Shown: positions 1 to 7,628, numbered from the stretch's first letter. The stretch is 37,762 nt of DNA from Phil1 sp964612925 (GCA_964612925.1 CAZTFU010000017.1:1-37762); one strand, 5' to 3'. A program made the numbers and translations. Notes: generated by a model not told the origin, from the letters alone.

Positions 1-292
1 TGTGTGTCATCAGGTGATTGACATATTCTGTTTCCGGGTAGAGCATTTCGAGTCGTTCCACGAATTTTTCTATATCGGACTCTTCAAAATACAGTTCGGA
101 CTGATTGTTGTTTGGAATAATACTTCTTTTCGTGAATTGTTCCCAGTAAACTGATTCCTGTAAATACAAGTTGTTTGTCAGTTCCATATTTCCATCATTG
201 TCTTGAAGCAGTTGAAAACCAAACATATCACTATAGAACTTTAGCGCACGGTTACAATCTTTAACAACGATAAGCGTTCCTTTGAATTTCAT
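1..292 (-). CDS. VOC-fold (glyoxalase/bleomycin-resistance) protein, truncated by window edge
   Basis: This gene is read on the minus strand from an ATG at 292-290, preceded by a good ribosome site (cggaggt, 301-307). It stays open to base 1, so only the first 97 residues are seen. The N-terminus, MKFKGTLIVVKDCNRALKFY, has the usual start of a vicinal-oxygen-chelate unit: a beta strand, a short loop, then a helix ending in FYSDMFGF. The later YFEESDIEKFVERL also fits one half of the fold. Members are small cytosolic proteins; many bind a metal and act as glyoxalases, dioxygenases or drug-binding proteins, but the substrate cannot be told from this half. It lies 179 bases beyond the glycerate kinase stop on the same strand and may be read separately. 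The fold assignment is fairly sure; the function is unknown. Confidence 0.75.
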   Translation of the reverse strand, partial: MKFKGTLIVVKDCNRALKFYSDMFGFQLLQDNDGNMELTNNLYLQESVYWEQFTKRSIIPNNNQSELYFEESDIEKFVERLEMLYPETEYVNHLMTH

Positions 293-471
293 GTATGTTT
301 ACCTCCGCAAATTCGAGCTTTTCTCGGTCTTTTGCCGCATAAAGTATATCAGAAAAATGTGAAAAACTCTGCCGTCCGCACAAGAAACGCCCGAGCATTT
401 TTCTAAAGCCAAGGCGCAAAAAGCATCCGCAAACCCGTGTGTTTCTTATTTCAGATGGTCGTTATACTCTC

Positions 472-1596
472 TTACTTTTTTGCCGCCTTCATTGCGCGAA
501 TGATGTTTTCAACCGTGGCCTCCATGTCCGTCTTTGCACGCAACTTCATCAGTCTTTTTTCCATGGCGACCCTGTTTATGCTGAATATAGCCGTAACGCC
601 GAAATCATATGCCGCTTCGGCACCGTCGGCAATGTCCCCAACAACGGCTATTGTCGGCACACCGAACTTGCTTGCGCGCTTTGCAACGCCTATTACGGTT
701 TTTCCGCGCATGCTTTGCGGGTCTATGCGCCCCTCTCCCGTAAGCACGAGATCGGCATCCTTCACAACCGAATCAAAGTCAATTATGTCAAGCAAACCGT
801 CTATGCCCATTTGCAGCGGGCACGAAAACAGTGCCCTCATTCCAAAGCCCATGCCGCCTGCGGCACCCGATGAAGGAAGATCCGCCATATGGCTTTTACC
901 CGATACTGCGGCAAGGTGCTCAAGCCCAACATCAAGGCGAGTTATCATGGCGGCATCCGCGCCCTTTTGCGGCCCGAAAATGTTTGCCGCACCGTATTTG
1001 CCAAGTAATGGATTGTCAACGTCACACATGGCTAAAAGCTTTACTTCGCCAAGTGTGTTTTCTATACCGCTAAGATCTATGCGGGCTATGTCTTTAAGCG
1101 TTTTGCCGACGGGAATGAAGCTCTTTCCTTCGGTATCGTAGAATTTTGCACCTACAGCTGCCGCGGCACCGCAGCCGCCGTCGTTTGTGGCACTTCCGCC
1201 AAGGCAAACCACTATGCGCTTTGCACCCATGTTCACGGCGTCACAAATCAGTTCTCCAACGCCGTATGTGGTTGTGGCCTCGGGATTCTTATTGCCGTAT
1301 ACAAGAGGAAGCCCCGCACAGGCAGACATTTCGATAATTGCCGTTTTGTCATCCGTAATGCCGTATGAGCAGGACAACTTTTCAAAATGCGGTCCCGTAA
1401 CGGTTACGGTTCTTTGCCTTCCGCCAAGTGCCGAAATAAATGCTTCCACACTGCCCTCGCCACCGTCCGCAATGGGTACGGATACTATGTTTGCATCCTT
1501 ATCCGCTTTTTCTATTGCACGGCGCATTATGGCGCATATTTCACGCGAACTTATCGTTCCCTTGAACGAATCGGGCGCAAGAACATATTTTGTCAT
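472..1596 (-). CDS. glxK: Glycerate kinase (type I, GlxK/GarK family)
   Basis: A 374-residue cytosolic enzyme that phosphorylates D-glycerate with ATP, feeding glycerate into lower glycolysis; family members usually make 2-phosphoglycerate. The N-terminus carries the family signature PDSFKGT (residues 8-14). It is followed by ADGGEGS, the glycine-rich GGSATNDGG, a CDVDNPLLGKYGA segment leading to FGPQKGA, a GAAGGMGFG loop and the C-terminal LTGEGRIDPQSMRGKT. The order and length (usually about 375-385) match a complete protein. The reading frame stays open further upstream to 1893, but that stretch is antisense to the folT riboswitch. The ATG at 1596 has a clear ribosome site (gggagga, 1604-1610) and a promoter right behind it, so it is chosen. 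It appears to be a single-gene transcript, divergent from folT. Confidence 0.93.
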   Translation of the reverse strand: MTKYVLAPDSFKGTISSREICAIMRRAIEKADKDANIVSVPIADGGEGSVEAFISALGGRQRTVTVTGPHFEKLSCSYGITDDKTAIIEMSACAGLPLVYGNKNPEATTTYGVGELICDAVNMGAKRIVVCLGGSATNDGGCGAAAAVGAKFYDTEGKSFIPVGKTLKDIARIDLSGIENTLGEVKLLAMCDVDNPLLGKYGAANIFGPQKGADAAMITRLDVGLEHLAAVSGKSHMADLPSSGAAGGMGFGMRALFSCPLQMGIDGLLDIIDFDSVVKDADLVLTGEGRIDPQSMRGKTVIGVAKRASKFGVPTIAVVGDIADGAEAAYDFGVTAIFSINRVAMEKRLMKLRAKTDMEATVENIIRAMKAAKK

Positions 1597-1618
1597 GATA
1601 TCATTCCTCCCAATAATT

Positions 1619-1647
1619 ATTATAGCAAAAGCATAAAACGGCGGCAA
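1619..1647 (-). promoter_or_regulatory. Predicted sigma-A promoter for glycerate kinase
   Basis: Read on the minus strand: TTGCCG (1647-1642), a 17-base spacer, then a perfect TATAAT (1624-1619) preceded by TGC, which makes an extended -10. The expected start falls next to the ribosome site of the glycerate kinase gene, so the leader would be very short. Confidence 0.6.
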
Positions 1648-1681
1648 TGCTTTGCTCCGCAATAAAAAGTATATACGGCTA

Positions 1682-1710
1682 TGGACAAGATCATTACAGC
1701 GTGATAACAT
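1682..1710 (+). promoter_or_regulatory. Predicted promoter for the THF riboswitch-folT transcript
   Basis: TGGACA (1682-1687), a 17-base spacer and TAACAT (1705-1710), with a TG one base upstream (extended -10). Transcription would start near 1717, about 15 bases before the aptamer. The match is moderate, but the position is what the riboswitch requires. Confidence 0.45.
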
Positions 1711-1731
1711 ATCTTTTGAAAACCAAACATT

Positions 1732-1854
1732 GGGCAGAGTAGGCCGGCGCGCGTTATACCGATAAAACGGTAGCCAGTGCCGACGGAACGGGGAGTTGTC
1801 CGTCGGACGAAAAACACATGTGTTTGCGGTGCGCAGGTCGAATCCCGCTGCTGC
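1732..1854 (+). promoter_or_regulatory. Tetrahydrofolate (THF) riboswitch aptamer
   Basis: This leader shows the conserved blocks of the THF riboswitch class in order: GAGTAGG (1737-1743), GCGCGTTA (1748-1755), GGACGAAA (1805-1812), TTTGCGGTG (1823-1831) and ATCCCGCTGC (1842-1851). The outer stem can be made by GCAG (1734-1737) with CTGC (1851-1854). An eight-pair stem, ccgacgga (1780-1787) with tccgtcgg (1799-1806), and a self-complementary aacacatgtgtt (1813-1824) form internal arms. The aptamer binds reduced folates, and in known cases ligand lowers expression of folate transport genes. The next gene is a FolT-type transporter, which agrees. The exact ends are approximate. Confidence 0.87.
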
Positions 1855-1869
1855 ATATGGGAAATATGC

Positions 1870-1900
1870 TTCCTCTATGCGGTGATTTCGCAAAGGAGGA
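1870..1900 (+). promoter_or_regulatory. Candidate expression platform hiding the folT ribosome site
   Basis: Just after the aptamer, gcatat/atatgc (1853-1858 with 1864-1869) can form a hairpin. Then ttcctctatgcg (1870-1881) can pair imperfectly with cgcaaaggagga (1889-1900), which contains the Shine-Dalgarno site of folT. There is no U-rich terminator. Control is therefore more likely at translation, by hiding the ribosome site when folate is bound. The pairing has two mismatches and two G-U pairs; the mechanism is inferred. Confidence 0.5.
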
Positions 1901-1906
1901 TTTTTT

Positions 1907-2446
1907 ATGCGAATCGATAGGGCAATGGTGCATCAAAGAATACTGCGCCTTGTTGTATGCGCCATGCTTACGGCGCTCGGCGTTGTGCTTGGCGGCATGC
2001 TGAGTATACCCGCAATGCCGTTTGGAACCTATTCGTTAAAGATAGGATTTGGTACATTGCCTGTCATTATTTCGGGCGTGATGTACGGCCCGTTTTGGGG
2101 TGCCGTTGTCGGCGCATTATGCGACCTGTTGCAGGCACTGATCTTTCCCAAGGGCGCATATATGCCTTGGTTTACGATTGTTGGAATGCTGTTCGGCCTT
2201 ATACCCGGATTATTCTTTATAAAAAAGCAAAAGCCCACATTTTTACGCATATTGGCCGCCGTGGCATCGGGCCAAATATTCGGAAGCGTTATATGCAATA
2301 CCGCGCTTATCGTATGGCTTTACGGCATGCCGTGGGAGGTTGGCATAACACGCCTTATCAATCAGGCTGTAATGATTCCGCTCTATACAATACTTGTGTT
2401 TGCCTGCTTTAAGGTCATAAAAAAGGCGGGCATAAAGACCGAATAG
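1907..2446 (+). CDS. folT: Folate-specific ECF transporter S component (FolT family)
   Basis: A 179-residue, very hydrophobic protein with about six membrane segments, the size of an ECF substrate-binding (S) subunit. The first helix contains AMLTA, a match to the AxxxA motif used to dock on the EcfT scaffold. The PFGTYSLKIGFGTLPVIISGVMYGP... stretch, the GAVVGALCDLLQALIFPKGAY segment and the later GMPW are typical of folate S components. It should work with a shared EcfA/EcfA'/EcfT module encoded elsewhere, since none is in the window. The ATG at 1907 has an excellent ribosome site (aaggagga, 1893-1900). A THF riboswitch directly upstream supports the folate assignment over other vitamins. 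Confidence 0.87.
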   Translation: MRIDRAMVHQRILRLVVCAMLTALGVVLGGMLSIPAMPFGTYSLKIGFGTLPVIISGVMYGPFWGAVVGALCDLLQALIFPKGAYMPWFTIVGMLFGLIPGLFFIKKQKPTFLRILAAVASGQIFGSVICNTALIVWLYGMPWEVGITRLINQAVMIPLYTILVFACFKVIKKAGIKTE

Positions 2447-2508
2447 CTAACGTTTAACACGTGCCGTATATGCCAATACTCTATATACAAAGTATATGGA
2501 GGTATGGT

Positions 2509-2697
2509 ATGATTAACACGAAAAAAGCCGTAGTGCAGGATAGAGAGATAGCATCCGCCCTTTATAAATGGCAAATGGCTGCCGCATATTACGAAAGCGT
2601 TTGTGACAGTGACCTTATGGATTACGCCATTTATGAGTTGGAGGCCGCAAAACGCCGCTATACTTATCTGCTCAGGCTGAAAAGAAACGGTGCATAG
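2509..2697 (+). CDS. YaaL/DUF2508 family small protein
   Basis: A 62-residue, helical, charged protein. Its core SDLMDYAIYELEAAKRRYTY matches the highly conserved D-LIDYAIYEL-AAE-RY-YLL pattern of the DUF2508 family, known in Bacillus as YaaL. The function of that family is not known. The ATG at 2509 is chosen over the one at 2461 because ggagg (2498-2502) sits at the right distance and the conserved part lies wholly after it. The bofA-like gene follows after 21 bases, the same gene pair found next to recR in Bacillus and many Clostridia. The cytosolic location is inferred from the absence of a signal or membrane segment. Confidence 0.85.
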   Translation: MINTKKAVVQDREIASALYKWQMAAAYYESVCDSDLMDYAIYELEAAKRRYTYLLRLKRNGA

Positions 2698-2718
2698 CAC
2701 CGACGGGAAGGGAAAAAT

Positions 2719-2964
2719 ATGGTTTTTGCGCTTGTAATCGGATTTGGAATACTGTGGCTTGCCTGTAAGCTGCTCAAAGTATCAATGAAGATATTCTGGA
2801 AACTTTTTGTTAACGCATTGATAGGTGCGGCGGTGCTGCTGCTTATCAATTTCTTTGGAGCCGCAATAGGCTTATCGATAAGCATAACTTTTATTTCGGC
2901 ATTGGTAGTCGGCGTATTTGGCGTGCCCGGTGTTGTGCTGTTGCTTATCCTTTCGATATTATAA
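2719..2964 (+). CDS. bofA: BofA family pro-sigma-K processing inhibitor-like membrane protein
   Basis: An 81-residue protein with two to three membrane helices. The pattern (hydrophobic N-terminal helix, KIFWKLFVNALIGAAVLLLIN, then GLSISITFISALVVGVFGVPGVVLLLIL) fits the BofA family, including the conserved N-x-x-x-G-x-x-x-L-x-x-x-N and the G-V-x-G-x-P-G-V motif near the end. In Bacillus, BofA sits in the forespore outer membrane with SpoIVFA and holds back the SpoIVFB protease that activates sigma-K. Family members also occur in Clostridia where that checkpoint is not established, so the exact role here is open. It forms a pair with the YaaL-like gene and has a ribosome site (gggaaggg, about 2706-2713). 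No terminator was seen after it. Confidence 0.8.
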   Translation: MVFALVIGFGILWLACKLLKVSMKIFWKLFVNALIGAAVLLLINFFGAAIGLSISITFISALVVGVFGVPGVVLLLILSIL

Positions 2965-3300
2965 GTTTTATATTCGATTATGGTTACGACGTGACTATTG
3001 ACTGCAATGGCGGTAGTCGGATTGTTGAAAACATTCGGGTCATGCAGAACAATCATACAAGACGGGAACGGCAAGGTGTATGTCTTGCGGCAGACGCCTG
3101 CATTGAAGCATGTACCGCCGTTACTGCCATCGGCATGACGCAAATGTTTTTTGACGTTCGTAAGCGTTACGATGCCGACCGTTTCGGGCAGACCAATCGG
3201 GAGGTATCCGAGCCAACGGACGAACCGCGTGCACAGAATGTCACTCTACCATAGAAAAAATCAAAGGGCGCAGGAGTGGCCAAAGTGCGGTCATATCCGC

Positions 3301-3331
3301 AAAAAATCGGATCGTTATCCTACATCCGATT
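3301..3331 (-). terminator. Possible intrinsic terminator on the minus strand
   Basis: aatcggat (3305-3312) pairs with atccgatt (3324-3331) around an 11-base loop. Read on the minus strand the stem runs straight into a T-run (complement of 3301-3306). No minus-strand gene that would need it was recognised upstream, so its role is uncertain. Confidence 0.35.
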
Positions 3332-3504
3332 AATGAATGTATGCGGTCTATACAATGGCCGATTATATCGGCAACAATAACGGCGGTCGAAAAAACGCGC
3401 CTCTCTTTACCGTTAAACGGCGCTCACATCATTTTGCCGTGCTTAGCGGTTTCTTTATAGCCCATCAATACAATATACGACATTTTGATAAACTCAATTA
3501 CATT

Positions 3505-3536
3505 TTGTACTTGTATATATATATATATGATATAAT
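3505..3536 (+). promoter_or_regulatory. AT-rich promoter-like region of the cobalamin-riboswitch operon
   Basis: A perfect TATAAT (3531-3536) follows TTGTAC (3505-3510), but the spacing of 20 is too long. Using TATGAT (3526-3531) the spacing is 15. The tract between is an alternating TA run. A start near 3545 would leave about 60 bases before the aptamer. The exact elements are not settled. Confidence 0.35.
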
Positions 3537-3607
3537 TATATCTGATGGGCGGATGAGGGGTGACGAACAACGCACTTTATGTACGCCTTAAGAAAAAAGA
3601 ATACAAA

Positions 3608-3798
3608 CAAATGCCGTGGCATCGGGGACACGAGAACCGAGGCTGAACAAGGGAAGACGGGTGCAAATCCCGCGCTGGAAACAGCTGTAAGCGTTGAGGG
3701 CAGTATCAAAAGGCGAGAGCCGGTCATTGGGAAACTGAGAAGGCGATACTGCACGCAGGAAACAACCATAAACGCAAGCCAGAAGACCTACGAGCGTA
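3608..3798 (+). promoter_or_regulatory. Cobalamin (B12) riboswitch aptamer
   Basis: The conserved landmarks of the cobalamin class appear in the right order. They are AAGGGAAGACGGGTGCAAAT with the following CCCGCGCTG (about 3650-3679), the ACAGCTGTAA strand that closes that arm, the B12-box-like GCCGGTCATTGGGAAACTG with AGAAGGCG (3719-3745), and the 3' block GCAAGCCAGAAGACCTACG (3775-3793). Stem gcagtatc/gatactgc (about 3700-3708 with 3745-3752) supports the fold. The aptamer binds adenosyl- or methylcobalamin and normally switches off downstream genes when B12 is plentiful. A terminator follows, then a run of seven genes on the same strand. The boundaries are approximate. Confidence 0.9.
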
Positions 3799-3857
3799 TG
3801 TTAAACGCCTTTTCTCAGGATAAGTGGGGTAAGGCGGCTTGTGTTGGCAAAAAAGCT

Positions 3858-3898
3858 GCGGTGATTTCAAAAAACGTTTTGAGGTCGCCGCTTTTTTT
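3858..3898 (+). terminator. Intrinsic terminator of the cobalamin riboswitch
   Basis: A 15-pair stem (3858-3872 with 3877-3891, three G-U pairs) with the loop aacg, followed by seven Ts (3892-3898). It lies 60 bases after the aptamer and before the first gene, the position of a regulated terminator. A small hairpin, cgcctt/aaggcg (3806-3811 with 3831-3836), lies between and could belong to the switch. Confidence 0.85.
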
Positions 3899-4088
3899 AG
3901 CTTTGGAAGTATGCGAAACACCTATTGCATATCACAAGAACAGATAAAACATATCGTAAAAACGGCAGATGAAAAAACATAACAAAAGTACCGAGCCCGA
4001 CGCGAACGGCAATGCGGCACCGAACCGTCATCGCAGAATGTTTGCGTATGCGCGGAGAAGCTTGGCCAAACGGAGGTGAAAAGGGAGA

Positions 4089-4985
4089 ATGAGGAATAAT
4101 AAGCGGACACTGTTCACAGCCATAGTGCTTTTGTTGGTACTTGCGGCAGCGGGATGCGGCGGCACGGAGAGAGTCACCGCAGACAGCGGTGGGCAGCTTG
4201 AGCTTGATTATATATATAATGAAGAGTATAGCGCAACCGACAATGTGCCGCAGGCAACACAGCAGACTTGGTCTGCATGGCTTATGGATGCTTTCAGCTT
4301 TGGAGAAGCAAACAAAGCACCGACAGCAACGCCTGCCCCAACGCCGGACAGCGTAAGGGAACTATACGAGCAGGGCAATATGCCGACGGAACGCCCCGAA
4401 AAGAACGGCACGACAATGGATGCACCCAATGCGGAAGCGACGCCGTTTGTCCCTCCGCTCGAAACGCAAAAGCCCGAAGTGAACGATACGGATGCGCCTA
4501 AGTCTACCGCAACGCCCGCATCCACGCCGATACCGACATCGGAGCCAAAGAAAAATACTGTAACGATTCGGATACGCTGTGATACGGCCGTTAAAAACGG
4601 TATGCATCTTGAGGCTAAGTGGGCCGGGATAGTGCCCGCATCCGGCTGCATACTGGATACGACGGAGTTTGAGATAGAGGACGGGGATACGGTGCTGGAC
4701 GTGCTTAAAATGGCGCGAGACAAGTTCAGATTGCATATGGAATACTCCGGCGGAAGCGGCAGTGCGGCATATGTCGAAGGAATAAACAACCTTTACGAAT
4801 TTGACGGTGGACGCTGGAGCGGCTGGATGTATTGCGTGAACGGTTGGTATCCGAATTACGGCTGCGGAGTGTATTACCTCAAGCCGGGCGACAAGATAGA
4901 ATGGAACTACACCTGCGACCTTGGACTGGATCTTGACGGAAGCTGGTGGGACGAAGCACAAGAATGGAAGAATGCGCATGAATAA
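4089..4985 (+). CDS. Lipoprotein with DUF4430 / transcobalamin-like C-terminal domain
   Basis: A 298-residue protein. Residues 1-22 form a lipoprotein signal (LLVLAAAGC) with the lipid-carrying Cys at 23. Residues about 75-152 are a Pro/Thr/Ala-rich linker (TPAPTP, TPASTPIPTSEP), suited to crossing the cell wall. Residues about 155-285 form a DUF4430 domain. Its hallmarks are an N-terminal strand VTIRIRCDTA, EIEDGDTVLDVLKMA, YVEGINNLYEFDGG, WSGWMYCVNGWYPN and the closing LKPGDKIEWNYTCDLG. DUF4430 corresponds to the beta domain of animal transcobalamin and intrinsic factor, which covers bound B12. Together with the B12 riboswitch upstream, a role in binding corrinoids at the outer face of the membrane is inferred; in bacteria the domain has not been generally shown to bind B12. 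The next gene overlaps it by 8 bases. A ribosome site is present (ggagg at 4072 and aaaggg at 4080). Confidence 0.85.
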   Translation: MRNNKRTLFTAIVLLLVLAAAGCGGTERVTADSGGQLELDYIYNEEYSATDNVPQATQQTWSAWLMDAFSFGEANKAPTATPAPTPDSVRELYEQGNMPTERPEKNGTTMDAPNAEATPFVPPLETQKPEVNDTDAPKSTATPASTPIPTSEPKKNTVTIRIRCDTAVKNGMHLEAKWAGIVPASGCILDTTEFEIEDGDTVLDVLKMARDKFRLHMEYSGGSGSAAYVEGINNLYEFDGGRWSGWMYCVNGWYPNYGCGVYYLKPGDKIEWNYTCDLGLDLDGSWWDEAQEWKNAHE

Positions 4986-5679
4986 AGTCATAATATCAAC
5001 ACATGGTCTGAAAAAGTATTATACCGTGGGCAAAAACACGGTAAAGGCACTCGACGGTGTGAATATGACTGTGAATAGAGGAGAGTCCATATGCATAACC
5101 GGACGCAGTGGCAGCGGGAAGACAACGCTGCTCAATATGATTGCGGGGCTGGAAGAGCCTACTGCGGGAACGATAGAGGTTGCAGACCAACATATAGAAC
5201 GCATGGGTGAAAAAGCGCGTGTGTGCTTCAGACGGGATAACATAGGGTTCATATTTCAGTCATATAACCTCATGCCGCAATACAGCACGGTCGAAAACGT
5301 GGCACTGCCGCTTGCCATACGCGGCGCACCGAAGAAGCTCAGAGACGAACTGGCTGAGGAACTGCTTGTGCGGGTAGGCTTAAAGGAGCATATGAAGCAC
5401 AGACCGGATCAGCTTTCCGGCGGCGAGCAACAGCGTGTGGGCATTGCAAGGGCCGTGATAACACGCCCGAGCATAGTGCTTGCGGATGAGCCTACAGGCA
5501 ATCTGGACACAAAAACAAGCGCGGAAATAATGGAACTGCTGACAGGGCTTTTCAGGGAACGGGGAACCACTTTCGTGTTGGTATCCCACGACATGGGAAT
5601 GAAAGCATATACAAACAGAACGATAACCTTCACAGACGGAAGGATAAGCAATATATCATCGGAGGAAGAAAGCAAGTGA
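4978..5679 (+). CDS. ABC transporter ATPase, MacB/LolD type
   Basis: A 233-residue cytosolic ATPase. The motifs are complete: Walker A GRSGSGKTT, Q-loop in FIFQSYNLMPQ, signature LSGGEQQRVGIARA, Walker B IVLADEPTGNLD and H-loop LVSHD. The FQSYNLMP and DEPTGNLD wording is typical of the MacB/LolD/FtsE group, which drives FtsX-type permeases and usually works in export or in moving force across the membrane, not in solute import. The start at 4978 is used because ggaag (4966-4970) lies 7 bases upstream; 4972 is the alternative. It overlaps the preceding lipoprotein gene by 8 bases and the following gene by 4, implying coupled translation. Its partner permease is the FtsX-like protein two genes on. 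Confidence 0.93.
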   Translation: MNKVIISTHGLKKYYTVGKNTVKALDGVNMTVNRGESICITGRSGSGKTTLLNMIAGLEEPTAGTIEVADQHIERMGEKARVCFRRDNIGFIFQSYNLMPQYSTVENVALPLAIRGAPKKLRDELAEELLVRVGLKEHMKHRPDQLSGGEQQRVGIARAVITRPSIVLADEPTGNLDTKTSAEIMELLTGLFRERGTTFVLVSHDMGMKAYTNRTITFTDGRISNISSEEESK

Positions 5680-7628
5680 GTACAGGAACAAGGAAAATCG
5701 CAGCACTGATCATGACAGCGGCACTTATGCTGACGTTTGTGTCGAGCGTATCTGCGGAAAACGGGGAAGCAACGCCATCACCCGTACCGGATAGTACGCC
5801 TGAAGCCTCAGCTACGGCTGTGCCGAGCATACCCGTAACGGATGAAAAACCGAATACGGATATAACGGTGATACCCAGCAACGCAAACGCGCTGGTACTG
5901 ATGGACGTTGGTGCGCAAAGCCCCAAGGGCGAGCCCGGGGACGTAGTAACGATAGTGCTGCCGGTTGCGGTGAACAGAGAGTATCTGCCAAGTGAAAGGT
6001 ATATGCTGAGAAATATAACGGTATCGCCCAAAATACCTCGTGACGCATCCGTAGCCGATTGGCCGTTCGATCTTATCAACGCCAGCTATACAAGGCATCT
6101 TGATGACATGTCGTATAACTCCACAGCGGAGATATACTATGATTTCCGCATAAGTCAGTTTGCAAAAAAAGGTGTGTATCCCGTCAATTTCGAAGTCAAT
6201 GCTACCGTATGGCGGTATGATGACGTGAACGGCACATCCATAACGGAAGACGTAACGTTTACGCTGTGCGTATATGTGACGCTTATGAGTAACGGCAGCG
6301 AATCGGGCGTGACTACCGGCTTTGGTCCGCTACAAATAGCCGCGGAAAACCAGTCCGGCGTGTTTCAGTCCCCCATACTGAAGCCGAAACAGACCACTAC
6401 ACTGCGCGTGCCGATAGTGAACAAGGGCGGAGAACTTACAAACGTTACAATATCGCCCGTAATATCCAATTCGCTTGACGAGTTTCCGTTTATAGCAGAA
6501 AACGTGAACTACGGCAGATATTTTGAAACATGGCCTTCGGACGGCATAGCGTATGTGGAGTACGAATTTACGGTGAGTTATTACGCTACGAACGGCAATA
6601 AGCCCGTTAAATTTCTTGCTACATATTACGAAAATGGGGAACCGCAGCAATGCACCTTCACAACGTATGTATATATAACAAACGGCTATGTTGCGCCCGT
6701 GGAAAAGGTTGAAACGGCAATGTCCGTAATGGTGTCAGGCTATAAGCTGTATGTCAACGGCGCAGAGGTATCCGGCCTTATGGCGGGGGATGATGCAACG
6801 GTTCGACTTACGCTTATAAACAACGCCAAGAAAGATACGGCCCTTAAAAACGTGGCTACATTATCGCTTGCCAATTCAAACGGATTAACGCTCAGCGTCG
6901 GCAGTAGCGACGCGGCATATGTGAGCGCGATAAAACCCGGCGAAACGGCGGAAGTGGAATTCAACCTGTCAGTCAGGCGCGATGCGGAGGTTGGGCCGTC
7001 AACCGTTGGAATAAATCTGACATATGAAAACAGTGACAGCGTTGCGGGCAAGGCAACGCAAAGCATAATGATCCCCATAAGCCAACCGATGGACGTTGTT
7101 ATAGATACGCCTGTGATATATGGCAGTCCGACAGCGGACACACCTACGTCAATAAACTTAAACATGGTCAATATGGGGCGCGCCAAAGCGATGAATATAA
7201 GAATAATCGCACTTGAGGGAATAACGATGACGGAGAGCTACTACGGCGGAGACCTGCTCCCCGGCGGTACGCTCAGTGCTGATTTTCAGGTGAACTGTGT
7301 AAAAATAGGTGAGTTTACTGCAAAACTGCTCGTGCAGTATGAAGATGCCAACGGTCAGCAGTATGCCGAGGAGATTCCTATAACATTCAATGTGGAGGAT
7401 GCTAAGCCCGCATCAAGCGGCACGGTCGTGATAAACGAAGATTCAGAAACGAACTCGGACAATGTACAAAACAGCGGCGGCTTGCCGTGGTGGGCTTGGA
7501 TGTTGATAGCTTTAGCCGCAATAGCCGTAATAGCGGCGATAATAGTATCAAGCCGCAATAAAAATAAAAAGTTTAAAGATGAATACGGCAGCGGAGCAAA
7601 CGGCAGAACAGGCGGTGCCAAAGTATGA
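5676..7628 (+). CDS. Membrane-anchored extracellular protein with Ig-like (CARDB/NEW3-type) repeats
   Basis: A 650-residue protein starting with GTG at 5676 inside the previous stop (gcaaGTGAG), with ggagg at 5661-5665. Residues 1-27 are a Sec signal (cleavage after VSA). A short TPSPVPDSTPEASAT linker follows, then several beta-rich units. Strands such as VVTIVLPVAVN, LRVPIVNKGGELTNVTISP, VRLTLINNAKKDTALKNV and INLNMVNMGRAKAMNIRI resemble the CARDB/NEW3 adhesion-like domains seen in COG1361 proteins. A single membrane helix at about 604-626 and a basic tail (RNKNKKFKDE) put the C-terminus in the cytosol. It lies between the ATPase and permease genes with 4-base overlaps on both sides. It is therefore probably a structural partner of that transporter, perhaps in the place a MacA-like adaptor holds elsewhere. 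The ligand is unknown. Confidence 0.75.
   Translation: MSTGTRKIAALIMTAALMLTFVSSVSAENGEATPSPVPDSTPEASATAVPSIPVTDEKPNTDITVIPSNANALVLMDVGAQSPKGEPGDVVTIVLPVAVNREYLPSERYMLRNITVSPKIPRDASVADWPFDLINASYTRHLDDMSYNSTAEIYYDFRISQFAKKGVYPVNFEVNATVWRYDDVNGTSITEDVTFTLCVYVTLMSNGSESGVTTGFGPLQIAAENQSGVFQSPILKPKQTTTLRVPIVNKGGELTNVTISPVISNSLDEFPFIAENVNYGRYFETWPSDGIAYVEYEFTVSYYATNGNKPVKFLATYYENGEPQQCTFTTYVYITNGYVAPVEKVETAMSVMVSGYKLYVNGAEVSGLMAGDDATVRLTLINNAKKDTALKNVATLSLANSNGLTLSVGSSDAAYVSAIKPGETAEVEFNLSVRRDAEVGPSTVGINLTYENSDSVAGKATQSIMIPISQPMDVVIDTPVIYGSPTADTPTSINLNMVNMGRAKAMNIRIIALEGITMTESYYGGDLLPGGTLSADFQVNCVKIGEFTAKLLVQYEDANGQQYAEEIPITFNVEDAKPASSGTVVINEDSETNSDNVQNSGGLPWWAWMLIALAAIAVIAAIIVSSRNKNKKFKDEYGSGANGRTGGAKV

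Larger units (their letters stand above)
2965..3600. other. Gene-free stretch between bofA and the cobalamin riboswitch
   Basis: About 630 bases without a convincing gene. Short open frames on the plus strand (2991-3254 and a 43-codon frame at 3007-3138) have no ribosome site and no recognisable protein. The right half is AT-rich and holds a hairpin pointing to the minus strand (3305-3331), an inverted repeat (3460-3467 with 3543-3550) and the likely promoter of the downstream operon. It may be decayed sequence or carry an unrecognised RNA. Confidence 0.5.

Noticed and set aside
1831..1854. A GGTCGAATCC stretch resembling the T-arm of a tRNA
   Set aside because: The flanking bases do not form a five-pair T-stem and no acceptor, D or anticodon arm is present. 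The stretch is the 3' part of the THF riboswitch.
1597..1893. N-terminal extension of the glycerate kinase frame by 99 codons
   Set aside because: It is antisense to the THF riboswitch, lacks family similarity, and a good promoter and ribosome site support the ATG at 1596.
3007..3138. A 43-codon frame (starting MAVVGLLKTFG) in the same gap
   Set aside because: It looks somewhat protein-like but has no ribosome site and no known family; it cannot be supported from one sequence.
2991..3254. An 87-codon open frame after bofA
   Set aside because: It starts with GTG without a ribosome site, has an unbalanced composition and no recognisable motif. It is probably chance.
3579..3947. A 122-codon plus-strand frame through the cobalamin riboswitch
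   Set aside because: It covers the conserved aptamer blocks and the terminator, has no ribosome site and encodes no known protein.
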